A stretch of 64,000 nt of DNA from assembly GCA_030447785.1 (NCBI GenBank), contig JAUJOF010000004.1:90592-154591 (forward strand). Reading direction: 5' to 3'. Positions 17,237 to 25,212 of this stretch are shown here, one piece after another. Position 1 is the stretch's first letter. Every line of letters begins with the position of its first letter. Source of the stretch: Solirubrobacteraceae bacterium (lineage in GTDB: Bacteria; Actinomycetota; Thermoleophilia; Solirubrobacterales; Solirubrobacteraceae). Below the pieces are notes generated by a model, which searched no databases, was not told the origin of the DNA, and saw only the letters and a program-made list of their open reading frames with translations. The position numbers were made by a program, and so were the translations under genes.

Positions 17237-18064
17237 CTACGAGGCGGCGCGCGCGCCCGGTGCGCGTGCGGCGACGAGCAACTTGCGCCTGCGCGGCACG
17301 ACGGCGCGGCCGGGGCGCCTGCCGTAGCCCTCGCGCTCGATCTGGCGCAGGATCTCGCGGTACATCGCCGCGGCCGCGGCGATCGCGCGCCGGCCGCAGC
17401 GCAGCAGGTCGATGCCGGCCACGCCCTGCTCGTAGAGGGCGTCGGCGCGCGCGATGCCGTCGCGCAGCAGCGCCTCGCGGTGCCCTGCGTCGAGCGTGCA
17501 ACCGCAGCGCTCGATGGTCTCGCGGGCCAGGTACACGCGGCCGTTGGCGCGGTCCTCGTCGATGTCGCGCAGGATGTTCGTGCGCTGCATGGCCATGCCC
17601 AGCGCCGCTGCGGCGGGCAGGGCGACGTCGCGCTCGCGCACGCCCAGCAGCTCGGCCATCACCACCCCCACCGTCCCGGCCACGCGGTAGCAGTAGCCGT
17701 CCAGCTCGTCCTCGGTGGCGATCGGCGCACCGGCGAGGTCGTCGCGCATGCCCGCGCAGAAGTCGCGCATCGCCTGGCGGGGGATGACGTGGCGGCGCGC
17801 GAGGTCGCCCAGCAGCTGGGCCTCGGGCGAGCGCGCGATCCCGTCGTCGCACCAGCGCTCGACGTTGGCCACGCGCTCCTCCGCGTCGGGGCCTCCCTCG
17901 TCGACCAGGTCGTCCAGCGTGCGCAAGACCAGGTAGAGGCGGTAGACGTCGTCACGGACCTCGCGCGGCAACAGGCGACAGGCCAGCGCGAAGGTGCGCG
18001 CCACCCGCCGCGTCGTCGAGCGCGCCTCGGCGAGGGTCGGATCAGGCGAGCGCAACAGGAGCAC
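17237..18064 (-). CDS. crtB: Phytoene synthase
   Basis: Head-to-head condensation of two geranylgeranyl diphosphates to phytoene. The 275-residue protein carries both Asp-rich Mg sites of the squalene/phytoene synthase fold: DDLVDE near residue 51 and a second in NILRDIDED near residue 165. The family segments GTVGVVMAELLG and MQRTNILRDI are also seen. I chose the GTG at 18064, since the longer frame would run far into crtI; even so it overlaps the crtI 3' end by 23 bases, which implies translational coupling. No GGPP synthase is in the window. Confidence 0.93.
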   Translation of the reverse strand: MLLLRSPDPTLAEARSTTRRVARTFALACRLLPREVRDDVYRLYLVLRTLDDLVDEGGPDAEERVANVERWCDDGIARSPEAQLLGDLARRHVIPRQAMRDFCAGMRDDLAGAPIATEDELDGYCYRVAGTVGVVMAELLGVRERDVALPAAAALGMAMQRTNILRDIDEDRANGRVYLARETIERCGCTLDAGHREALLRDGIARADALYEQGVAGIDLLRCGRRAIAAAAAMYREILRQIEREGYGRRPGRAVVPRRRKLLVAARAPGARAAS

Positions 18065-19511
18065 GCTGCCTCCCCACGTCGCCCGCCACCAGCCCCGCGG
18101 TGATCTCCGCGCCGAGCAGCACCCCGGGGATCCCGGCACCCGGATGCGTCCCCCCGCCCACGAAGTACAGCCCGCCCACGCTGCCGTGGCGGTTGTGCTG
18201 GCGCAGCCACGCCGACTGGTGGAGCACCGGCTCGGTGGCGAAGGCGTTGCCCCACTTGGCGCCCAGCTGCGACTCGAAGTCCAGCGGGCTCATGCGGTGC
18301 TCCACGCGCACCGAGGCGGCCAGCCCCTCCAGGCCGAAGGTCGACTCGAGGTCGGCCATCAGCGCGTCGCGCACGCCGCCGGCCTCGCGCGCCCAGTCCA
18401 CCCGCCCGCGCAGGTTGGGCACGGGCAGCAGCGCCGCGATGGAGTCTCCGCCGGGCGGCGCCATGCCCGGATCGGTGCGCGCGGGGGCATGCAGGTAGGT
18501 GGAGAACGTGCGCGCCAGGCGGCCGCGGCGGGTCACGTCGGCGATGAAGCGCCGGTAGCCGCCGCCCACCAGGAGCGTGTGGTGGCGCAGCTCGCCGAAG
18601 ACGCGGTCGGTGCCCAGGTAGAGCAGAAGGCACGACATCGTGGCCCGCGGCGAGCGCACCGGCGCCGAGCGGCCCAGCAGCTCGTGGGTGCGCAGCACGT
18701 CGGCGTTGGAGACAACGACGTCGGCGGGGACGTGCTCGCCGCCGGCGGTGATCACGCCGGTCACCCGTGCGCCGCGCGTCTCGATGCGCTCCACTCGCGC
18801 CTCGCAGCGGACGTCCAGGCCGCGGGCCATGGCCTCGACCACCGCATAGACGCCGCCCCTGGAATACCAGACGCGGTCGAGGAACTGCAGGTACACGAGC
18901 GCCCCGTAGATCGCGGGCACCCGGAATGGGTTGCCTCCGATGAACAGCGAGTGGAACGAGAAGGCCTCGCGCACGCGGGGGTGCTCGAAGTGGCGGCACA
19001 CCAGCCGCCACAGCGGCTGCGCCGCACCCAGGCGCACCATGGCCGGGGCGAAGGCGGCCAGGTCGCGGGCGCGCAGGAACGCCCGGCGCCCCGCGTCGAG
19101 GATGCCCTGCTCGTAGATGGGCTTCAGCGCCGCCAGGAAGCCGTCGAAGGCTGCCGCGTCGCGTGCACTGAAGCGCCCGAGCTCCGCGCGCATGTGCTCG
19201 CGGTCGGCGGTGAAGTCCAGGTGGCGCTCCTCGCCCGTCCAGCGAATCCGGTAGAAGGGATCGAGCTCGACCATCTCGACCTCGCGGTGCAGGTCCATCC
19301 CGCCCGCCGCGAAGGTCTCCTCGAGCACCCAGGGCATCGTGATCAGCGAGGGTCCGGTGTCCCAGGTGAAGCCCGCGTCGCGCAGCTGGTAGGCCCGCCC
19401 CCCCGGCTTGGCGCGGCTCTCGAGCACGGTCACGTCGTGGCCCATGCCCTGCAGGCGCAGCGCGGCGCCCAGCCCGCCCAACCCGGCGCCGATGACCACC
19501 ACGCGACTCAC
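18042..19511 (-). CDS. crtI: Phytoene desaturase (CrtI type)
   Basis: FAD-dependent desaturation and isomerisation of phytoene towards lycopene at the membrane. The 489-residue protein has the N-terminal FAD motif (VVVIGAGLGGLGAALRL), an AKPGGRAYQL segment and the CrtI hallmark TWDTGPSLITMPWVLEE. The C-terminal bacterial CrtI signature is GLYFVGGGTHPGAGIPGVLLG. It is the first gene of the crtI-crtB-cruF-crtD-helical protein operon, which reads away from the D,D-carboxypeptidase gene. The roughly 270 bases upstream hold no confident gene and should contain its promoter. Confidence 0.94.
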   Translation of the reverse strand: MSRVVVIGAGLGGLGAALRLQGMGHDVTVLESRAKPGGRAYQLRDAGFTWDTGPSLITMPWVLEETFAAGGMDLHREVEMVELDPFYRIRWTGEERHLDFTADREHMRAELGRFSARDAAAFDGFLAALKPIYEQGILDAGRRAFLRARDLAAFAPAMVRLGAAQPLWRLVCRHFEHPRVREAFSFHSLFIGGNPFRVPAIYGALVYLQFLDRVWYSRGGVYAVVEAMARGLDVRCEARVERIETRGARVTGVITAGGEHVPADVVVSNADVLRTHELLGRSAPVRSPRATMSCLLLYLGTDRVFGELRHHTLLVGGGYRRFIADVTRRGRLARTFSTYLHAPARTDPGMAPPGGDSIAALLPVPNLRGRVDWAREAGGVRDALMADLESTFGLEGLAASVRVEHRMSPLDFESQLGAKWGNAFATEPVLHQSAWLRQHNRHGSVGGLYFVGGGTHPGAGIPGVLLGAEITAGLVAGDVGRQRAPVALA

Positions 19512-19783
19512 GACGCCCCCGCGACCAGGTCGACCCCGTCCCCGTCACGCTGTGGAGGCGCGCGATGGCACACCCAGACGGACTCCAGGCCGGCGGGGTG
19601 GGCATGGAGGACATCGGCCCGCCAGGCATGTCGGAGGTGGTCGCCCTTGCGTTCGGCGAGGCGTGCCATCGTCGGGGAGTACGCAGCACCCGCCACGAGG
19701 GATGCCGACGGTACCGATTCGGGGCTTGGTGTGCTGAAGCGGTCGCCCGCCTCGAGCCGGTGAGAGGAGCCCTCCCGCCCCGC

Positions 19784-20806
19784 TCACCCCAGCGCCTTGA
19801 ATCCACGGTCCAGCAGCTGCTCGGCCTGGCGCCCCGGGTCGGGGGAGTCCAGCAGCACCACCAGCAGCCGCTCGTCGCCGCGCTCGGCCGCCGCCACGAG
19901 ACAGCGGCCCGCCCGGCGCGTATAGCCGGTCTTCACGCCGATGGCGCCGCGATAGTCCTCACGCAGGAGCGGGTTGTTGTTGGTGAGAAACAGGCGCCCG
20001 CCTTCGATCGGGAAGGGGACCTGCGCGCGCTCCTTGGCGACGATCTCGGCCAGACGCGGTGCATCGAGCACCCGCCGGCCCAGCGCGGCCAGGTCGGCCG
20101 GGCAGGAGCGGTTGCGCGAGGACAGCCCCTCCACCGACGCGAAGGTGGTGCAGCCCAGCCCCCAGCGCTCGGCCTGCTGGTTCATGCGCTCCACGAAGGC
20201 CGCCTGCGAGTCCGCGGCGCGCAGCGCGAGCGCGCGCGCCGCGTCGTTGCCCGAGGGGAGCAGGAGCCCGTGCAGCAGCGCCTCGACCTTCACGCCCTTG
20301 CCCTTGGGCAGCAGGCCCACCCCCGAGCCGCGGTAGGCCAGCACCTCGTCGGTGATCTTGGCCTTGTCGCCGGCCTCCAGGCGCTCGGCGGCCACCAGCG
20401 CGGTCATCATCTTGGTCAGCGAGGCGATGGGGCGCACGCCGGTGCCACGGCGCTGCCACAGCACCTCGCCGCTGTCGAGATCGACGAGGAGCCCGCCCTT
20501 GGGCGGGCGGCGCGGGTCGTATTCGACTTCGTCCCCTCCGCCGTCGAGATCGATCAGCCCGCCGCCCACCGGGGTGTCCAGCGGGCCGTTGGCGCCCTGG
20601 GGCGCAGGTCCCGCCGCGACGCCGGGCGGTGCGTCCACCCCGAGGGCGGCGGAGGGGACGCCGCCGGGGCCGCCCAGCACGCCCGCCACCACCGCCGCGC
20701 CCGCGGCCAGCAGGGCGAGCAGGGCGAGCGCCACAGCGCGCCGGCGGCGGATCTGCCCCCGCGTGGGGCCTCGGCGGGAGGGCGTCAGGAAGGGACCCGA
20801 ACTCAT
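19784..20806 (-). CDS. dacA: D-alanyl-D-alanine carboxypeptidase (peptidase S11, PBP5-like)
   Basis: Trims the terminal D-Ala from peptidoglycan stem peptides outside the membrane. The three serine-DD-peptidase motifs are intact: SLTK near residue 129, SGN near residue 186 and KTG near residue 293. The N-terminus has a cationic stretch, then one hydrophobic helix near residues 24-44, giving a signal anchor. A Gly/Pro/Asp-rich linker of about 55 residues precedes the catalytic domain. It stops after the peptidase domain, without the C-terminal amphipathic anchor of enterobacterial PBP5. Its ATG overlaps the stop of the small membrane-protein gene (ATGA). Confidence 0.93.
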   Translation of the reverse strand: MSSGPFLTPSRRGPTRGQIRRRRAVALALLALLAAGAAVVAGVLGGPGGVPSAALGVDAPPGVAAGPAPQGANGPLDTPVGGGLIDLDGGGDEVEYDPRRPPKGGLLVDLDSGEVLWQRRGTGVRPIASLTKMMTALVAAERLEAGDKAKITDEVLAYRGSGVGLLPKGKGVKVEALLHGLLLPSGNDAARALALRAADSQAAFVERMNQQAERWGLGCTTFASVEGLSSRNRSCPADLAALGRRVLDAPRLAEIVAKERAQVPFPIEGGRLFLTNNNPLLREDYRGAIGVKTGYTRRAGRCLVAAAERGDERLLVVLLDSPDPGRQAEQLLDRGFKALG

Positions 20807-20976
20807 TCCTCAGGCGGCTGGAGCAGGGCGCTGACGATCCCGAAGACGAACATGGCGAGCACCAGGATGGAGACCCCGACCAGCGGGGTGACCCCGTCCC
20901 GCAGCGCGACGTCCACGGTCAGGAACGTCAACAGGCCGATGAAGGCCAGCGCCGACAGGAGGATGGCGGTGCGCAC
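20803..20976 (-). CDS. 57-residue two-helix membrane protein
   Basis: Found by reading the gap between rhomboid and dacA. A GTG at 20976 opens a frame of 57 residues starting MRTAILLSALAFIGLLTF. It has two hydrophobic helices (about residues 4-20 and 33-52) joined by a short charged loop with VALRDG, and it ends in PPEE. The stop TGA overlaps the dacA ATG, and the start is 7 bases after the rhomboid stop. The gene is therefore coupled on both sides, which argues that it is real. Its function is unknown. Confidence 0.7.
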   Translation of the reverse strand: MRTAILLSALAFIGLLTFLTVDVALRDGVTPLVGVSILVLAMFVFGIVSALLQPPEE

Positions 20977-20982
20977 CGAACG

Positions 20983-21732
20983 CTAGTACACCGGGTGGCG
21001 CGGGGACGAGCGTTTCGCGCGTTGCGCGAAGATCTTGATGAGCGCCAGGCCGAAGAGGAAGCCCCCGATGTGGGCGAAGTAGGCCACGCCGCCCTCCCCG
21101 CCCGTGGGGTTGACCACATCGAAGGCCGCGAAGGCCAGCTGCTGCGCGAACCACAGCCCGAGCACCGCCATCGCCGGCAGGTTGAGCACCGTGAAGAAGA
21201 CCACGACGAACAGCAGCGTCCACACCCGCGCGCGGGGAAAGAGCAGGATGTAGCCGCCCAGCACCGCCGAGACCGCCCCCGACGCGCCGATGGTGGGCAC
21301 GATCGAGTCGGGCCCCACCGCGGTCTGCAGCGCGGTGGCCGCCAGGCCGCCCAGCAGGTAGAAGGCGAGAAAGCGCCCGCGGCCCATGCTGTCCTCCACG
21401 TTGTTGGCGAAGACCCACAGGAACAGCATGTTGCCCGCCAGGTGCAGGACGCCGCCGTGCATGAACATGGACGTGAGCACGGTCAGCCAGGTGGGCGGCT
21501 GCCCGGCGCAGCCGCCGGGGGCCAGCTCGTCCCCCGCGATGGCCACGCACTCCTGGGCGAAGTTGGTCAGCTCGAAGGGGATCGCCCCGTAGAGCACGAC
21601 GTTCTCGTCGTCGGGCCCGCCCAGGATCGTGCCCTGCTGGAAGAGGAAGTACATGAGCACGTTGGCCACGATCAGCGCGATCGTCACCACCGGCGTGCGG
21701 TCGGTGGGGATGTTGTCCTTGAACGGGAACAC
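20983..21732 (-). CDS. Rhomboid-family intramembrane serine protease
   Basis: A 249-residue polytopic protease that cleaves transmembrane segments. The catalytic serine lies in GASGAVS near residue 155 and the catalytic histidine in AHIGGFLFG near residue 218. The HGGVLHLAGNMLFLWVFANN segment, with conserved His and Asn, precedes them. The N-terminal FPFKDNIPT segment is typical of this bacterial subgroup. I chose the GTG at 21732; a much longer frame upstream overlaps lipA antisense-like and is not credible. It heads a short operon with the 57-residue membrane protein and dacA. Confidence 0.92.
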   Translation of the reverse strand: MFPFKDNIPTDRTPVVTIALIVANVLMYFLFQQGTILGGPDDENVVLYGAIPFELTNFAQECVAIAGDELAPGGCAGQPPTWLTVLTSMFMHGGVLHLAGNMLFLWVFANNVEDSMGRGRFLAFYLLGGLAATALQTAVGPDSIVPTIGASGAVSAVLGGYILLFPRARVWTLLFVVVFFTVLNLPAMAVLGLWFAQQLAFAAFDVVNPTGGEGGVAYFAHIGGFLFGLALIKIFAQRAKRSSPRHPVY

Positions 21733-21761
21733 GGCCGCGGGTTCCCGCCGAGGTGTTGGCG

Positions 21762-22748
21762 CTAGGCCGTGGCGGCGGCCAGCGGGCCGGCGCCCGGCTG
21801 GTCCTGAGCGATGTGCTGGTCGGCGTGGTAGGAGGAGCGCACCAGCGGCCCGGCGGCGATGTGGGCGAAGCCCAGCGCGTAGGCGGCCTCCTCGAGGGCC
21901 TTGAACTCGTCGGGATGCCACCAGCGCACCACGGGCAGATGGCGCTCGGAGGGCCGCAGGTACTGGCCGACGGTGAGCACCTGCACGCCGTGCTCGCGCA
22001 GCTGGCCGAAGGTGTCGACCATCTCCTCGTGGGTCTCGCCCAGGCCCACCATCAGCCCCGACTTGGTGGTCACCGCCTCGCCGCCCATCGCCTTGGCGTT
22101 GCGCAGCACCCGCAGCGAGCGCTGCCAGGTGGAGCCGCGGCGGGCCAGTGGGTACAGGCGGGGGACGACCTCGACGTTGTGGTTGAACACGTCGGGGCGC
22201 GCGTCGATCACGCGGGCCAGCGGCATCTCCTGACCCTGGAAGTCGGGCGTGAGCACCTCGACCTTGCAGCGCGGAGCCTGGCTGCGCACCTGGCGGATGA
22301 CGCCCACGAAGGCGCTCGCGCCCTTGTCGGGCAGGTCGTCGCGGTCGACGGAGGTGATGACCGCATGGCGCAGGCCCATCTGGGCGATGGAGCGCGCCAC
22401 CCGCGCGGGCTCCAGTGGGTCGTGCCAGGTCGGCTTGCCCGTCTTGACGTTGCAAAAGCCACAGCGTCGCGTACAGGTGTCGCCGAGGATCATGAAGGTG
22501 GCGGTGCCCCGCTCCCAGCACTCGCCGACGTTGGGGCAGGCGGCCTCCTGGCAGACGGTGTGCAGGTTCTCCTCGCGAATGAGCCTGGTCAGCTCGCGGT
22601 AGCGCTCGCCGCCCGGGGGTGGCACCTTGAACCAGGGCGGCTTGCGCCCACGCATGGGCTGCACGTCGGGGCCCAGGACGCTCAGCACGTCCATGCCGCC
22701 CGGGTTGGCCCGCGAGCGGGTCACATGCGTGCGCTCCTGCGTGGCCAT
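21762..22748 (-). CDS. lipA: Lipoyl synthase
   Basis: Radical-SAM enzyme that inserts two sulfur atoms into protein-bound octanoate. Both iron-sulfur cysteine sets are present: C66, C71 and C77 for the auxiliary cluster and C92, C96 and C99 (CxxxCxxC) for the radical cluster. The C-terminal RSSYHA segment supplies the conserved serine ligand. Length is 328 residues, as usual. The ATG follows a TAGTCT box by 8 bases. With lipB 0.9 kb away it completes lipoate synthesis for the 2-oxoacid dehydrogenase encoded at 28.8-32 kb. Confidence 0.96.
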   Translation of the reverse strand: MATQERTHVTRSRANPGGMDVLSVLGPDVQPMRGRKPPWFKVPPPGGERYRELTRLIREENLHTVCQEAACPNVGECWERGTATFMILGDTCTRRCGFCNVKTGKPTWHDPLEPARVARSIAQMGLRHAVITSVDRDDLPDKGASAFVGVIRQVRSQAPRCKVEVLTPDFQGQEMPLARVIDARPDVFNHNVEVVPRLYPLARRGSTWQRSLRVLRNAKAMGGEAVTTKSGLMVGLGETHEEMVDTFGQLREHGVQVLTVGQYLRPSERHLPVVRWWHPDEFKALEEAAYALGFAHIAAGPLVRSSYHADQHIAQDQPGAGPLAAATA

Positions 22749-22756
22749 CGCGATCC

Positions 22757-22762
22757 AGACTA
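22757..22762 (-). promoter_or_regulatory. -10 box (TAGTCT) of lipA
   Basis: TAGTCT on the minus strand, 8 bases before the ATG. It is back-to-back with the box of the divergent lipoprotein gene at 22798. Confidence 0.45.
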
Positions 22763-22797
22763 GCCGCTGACCGGGGTCGCGCGACCGGCCTGGTCGC

Positions 22798-22803
22798 TAC
22801 CCT
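22798..22803 (+). promoter_or_regulatory. -10 box (TACCCT) of the lipoprotein gene
   Basis: TACCCT, 9 bases before the ATG at 22813; leaderless type. Confidence 0.45.
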
Positions 22804-22812
22804 CGCGCCGCG

Positions 22813-23370
22813 ATGGGTGACCGCGTGAAGGGGGGAATGGTCGCCGCCGCGCTGATCCTCGCGCTGGCCGGCTGCGGGCGCGGCGAGGCGACGGAGACAG
22901 AGCAGCCGGCAAGCGCGCCGGCGCCAAGCCCCGTGCCGGCTCCCCCGCGGGTGATGCAGGAGCGCATCGCCAGCGCCGCCGAGTTCGCCCGCCGTGTGGG
23001 CACCCTGTGCGCGAACTCGGAGGCCGACGTGGATCGCTTCGCCGCCGCCCTCGTGGAGGAGCTGGAGATCGAGGGCGCGGCGCCCGGATCGCTGCGCGGC
23101 CTGCGCGCGGTGTTGCCGCGCCTGCGCCAGCGCATCGAGGCCATCGCCCAGCTCGGGCCCCCACTGGTCTCCGAGGATCTCGCCGAGACCCTGGTGAGCT
23201 CGCTGCAGGGCGAGCTGGCGCTGCTGGAGCGCGTCGAGCGAACCCTGATCACCGATCCCAGCACCGCCACCCTGTTCTCGGGGCTGGCGGAGCTGCGCCC
23301 GCCGCGCAGCCTGGTGGCCGCCCGCGAGAACCTGCGCGGGTGTGGGGGCCTGCCGCCCGTGATGGACTGA
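22813..23370 (+). CDS. Predicted lipoprotein of unknown function
   Basis: A 185-residue secreted protein. A short positive N-terminus, a hydrophobic helix and a lipobox ending LALAGC (cysteine near residue 21) indicate lipid anchoring to the outer face of the membrane. An Ala/Pro-rich linker follows, then about 125 residues of helical protein. Two further cysteines (C61 in GTLCAN and one near the C-terminus in RGCGG) could form a disulfide. No family is recognised. It is divergent from lipA and convergent with lipB, with no operon partner. Confidence 0.78.
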   Translation: MGDRVKGGMVAAALILALAGCGRGEATETEQPASAPAPSPVPAPPRVMQERIASAAEFARRVGTLCANSEADVDRFAAALVEELEIEGAAPGSLRGLRAVLPRLRQRIEAIAQLGPPLVSEDLAETLVSSLQGELALLERVERTLITDPSTATLFSGLAELRPPRSLVAARENLRGCGGLPPVMD

Positions 23371-23649
23371 AGGGCCGCGCGTACCCACAGCTGGTTGCGC
23401 ATCCCACCTCGACGGGCACGCCGCCAGCCGCCCCGGCGTGCTGGGCGGGTCCTGGCCACTATGCGACCGAAAGCCGCCCAGCGTACGCGGGGGAGGGGGC
23501 GGGATCGGGGCCATGGGCGGTTTGTGATCGATATGCGACCAGAAACCGACCGTCGACCGCCGACCGTGCGGCTAGGACCGCGGTCCGGGTAGGGCTTGGC
23601 CGCGCGGTGCCGAGCCACGCCGCGGGACCGTCCTGGGCGTGGTGGGCGC
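23371..23649. repeat. Convergent intergenic region with a degenerate 17-base direct repeat
   Basis: No gene is seen here. On the minus strand a GGTCGCATA-ended motif preceded by CGGyTTyy occurs twice, ending at about 23459 and 23531, about 72 bases apart. The second copy sits in an inverted repeat, CGGTTT at 23518-23523 and AAACCG at 23543-23548. Between the copies is a purine-rich G run. The region lies between the 3' ends of the lipoprotein gene and lipB. Confidence 0.4.
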
Positions 23650-24399
23650 TCACGCCGCGGAGGCTGCCCCTGCCCGAGGGGGGGCGACCCCGCTCAGCGC
23701 GCGCTCGAGCCGGGTCGCCGACAACAGGCGCTGACGGCGCCCGAAGGCCCGGGCCACGTGCGCCCCCGCGCGCCGGCGGAAGCACGTCAGCCGCTCGCCG
23801 CCGGTCCCGGTCTCCTTGACAATCGACGTCATCGCCACGCCCTGCAGCCCGCAGGGCACCACGTAGGTGAAGGGCTGCAGGTCGTTCTGCACGTTGACCG
23901 CGAAGCCGTGCGTGCTCACCCCGCGCGCGACGTGCAGGCCCAGGGAGGCGATCTTGCGCTCGGCCACCCATACGCCGGTGAAGGCCGGGCCGTCGTCCAC
24001 GCGGCTGCGCGCCTCGATGCCCTCCTCGGCCAGCGCCGCCACCAGCGCGACCTCCAGGCGGCGCAGGTGGGCGAGCACGTCGGTCACCGCCATGATCGGA
24101 TAGCCCACGAGCTGGCCCGGGCCGTGGTAGGTCACCTTGCCCCCCCGGTCGGTCTTCACCACGTCGATGCCCTGGCTCAGGTACCAGTCGCGCCCCATAG
24201 GCAACTCGCGCGCGTCCGAGCGGCGGCCCTGGGTGTAGACGGGCGGGTGCTCGAGCAGCAGCAGCACGTCATCGATCGCCCCGGCCTGGCGGGCCGCCCG
24301 CACCCGCTCCTGCAGGCGCACCCCCTCGCGGTACTCCACCGTTCCGAGCTGTACCACGAGCAGGTCCTCCATCGCCACCAGGCTAGCCTCGCGGTCCAT
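23650..24399 (-). CDS. lipB: Lipoyl(octanoyl) transferase
   Basis: Moves octanoate from acyl carrier protein to the lipoyl domains of E2 subunits. The hallmark RGGKVTYHGPGQL is at residues 85-97, the catalytic lysine at K149 in AERKIASLG, and the catalytic cysteine at C183 in PCGLQG. The C-terminal extension of about 45 residues is longer than in E. coli and rich in Arg and Ala. The ATG at 24399 overlaps the start of the divergent ferritin-like gene (CATG), with a TAGCCC box 6 bases upstream. An internal ATG at 24372 is an alternative start. Confidence 0.94.
   Translation of the reverse strand: MDREASLVAMEDLLVVQLGTVEYREGVRLQERVRAARQAGAIDDVLLLLEHPPVYTQGRRSDARELPMGRDWYLSQGIDVVKTDRGGKVTYHGPGQLVGYPIMAVTDVLAHLRRLEVALVAALAEEGIEARSRVDDGPAFTGVWVAERKIASLGLHVARGVSTHGFAVNVQNDLQPFTYVVPCGLQGVAMTSIVKETGTGGERLTCFRRRAGAHVARAFGRRQRLLSATRLERALSGVAPPRAGAASAA
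24384..24389 (+). promoter_or_regulatory. -10 box (TAGCCT) of the ferritin-like gene, inside lipB
   Basis: TAGCCT, 8 bases before the plus-strand ATG at 24398. It lies within the first codons of the divergent lipB. Confidence 0.4.
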
Positions 24400-24400
24400 G
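24397..24400. other. Shared CATG: second pair of overlapping divergent starts
   Basis: The minus-strand ATG of lipB (24399-24397) and the plus-strand ATG of the ferritin-like gene (24398-24400) share CATG, the same arrangement as plsY/crtA. Confidence 0.6.
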
Positions 24401-25145
24401 CTCGCGGGCTACGAGCACCTGCTGCGCGCCGCCCGGCGACTGCGCTGGGACGAGGCCGCACTCGACCTGCGCGCCGACGCGCGGGCGTGGGCGCGGCTGG
24501 ACGAGGCCCAGCGCGCGCCCGTGCGCGCGAGGAATCTCGCGCGCCCGTGCGCACCCCCCTGGACTGGTGGCCGGCTTCTGCGTGGCTGAGACCGCGGTCG
24601 CCGCCGCGCTCGACCCGTTCGTCGCCGCCGCCGAGGAGCCGCTGGTGCGCGCGTGCTTCGCCGCCCAGCAGGCCGACGAGGAGCGCCACGCGCGCTTCTT
24701 CGCCCGCGCCGCCCACCTCGTCGGCGCGCGGCCCGAGGACGCGCCCCCCGCGGTGCGCGACCTCTTCGAGCGCCGGCTGCCCGAGACCGCGGCGGCGCTG
24801 GCGCGCGGCGAGGCCACCCTGGGCGACGCCGTCTCGCTCTACCACCTCGTGCTCGAGGGCGTGGTCTTCGCCGCCGGGCAGGAGGCGCTGGTGCGCGCCC
24901 TGGGGCCCGCGGGCCTGACCGGGATGCGCGAGGGGGCCCGGCGCGTGCAGGCCGACGAGCGCTGGCACGTGGGCCTGGGCGTGCGCTGCCTGCAGGACGC
25001 GGGCGTGCCGGCGCCGGCCTTCGACGCGCTGCTGAGCGACGGCGCGCACGCCGCACGCGCCTGGGGCGGAGAGGTGGATGGGCGGCTCGCGGTGCGCACG
25101 CACCGCCGGCGGCTGAAGATCCTTGTGCCCGTCCGGCCAATCTGA
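24398..25145 (+). pseudogene. Ferritin-like / R2-like di-iron protein, frameshifted
   Basis: Two frames together give a ferritin-like protein of about 240 residues. The first (from ATG 24398) encodes an Arg/Ala-rich helix ending in a LDEAQ segment. The second (entered near 24540-24567) encodes AGFCVAETAVAAALDPF, then QQADEERHARFF and a later QADERWHVGLG. The E, DExxH and DExxH-like residues match di-iron ligands of ribonucleotide-reductase-R2-type helices. The shift falls between 24512 and 24566, where a 15-base GC-rich word is repeated 26 bases apart. It could be a pseudogene or a sequence error. It starts divergently from lipB and may be redox-related. Confidence 0.6.
24406..24411 (-). promoter_or_regulatory. 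-10-like box (TAGCCC) of lipB, inside the divergent gene
   Basis: TAGCCC on the minus strand, 6 bases before the lipB ATG. Its last base departs from TAnnnT, so support is weaker than elsewhere. Confidence 0.3.
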
Positions 25146-25212
25146 GAGGGCAGCGACTCCGGTTACAGCGTGTGCGCGAGGACCTCAATAACCACGCGCG
25201 CGGCCAGACGAG

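Noticed and set aside
19512-19783. Short frames between crtI and dacA
   Set aside because: About 270 bases with several overlapping shadow frames, none with a start, motif or coupling; treated as the promoter region of crtI.
24512-24552. 26-base tandem duplication as the cause of the ferritin-like frameshift
   Set aside because: A 15-base word is repeated 26 bases apart, but removing one unit does not restore the downstream reading frame.
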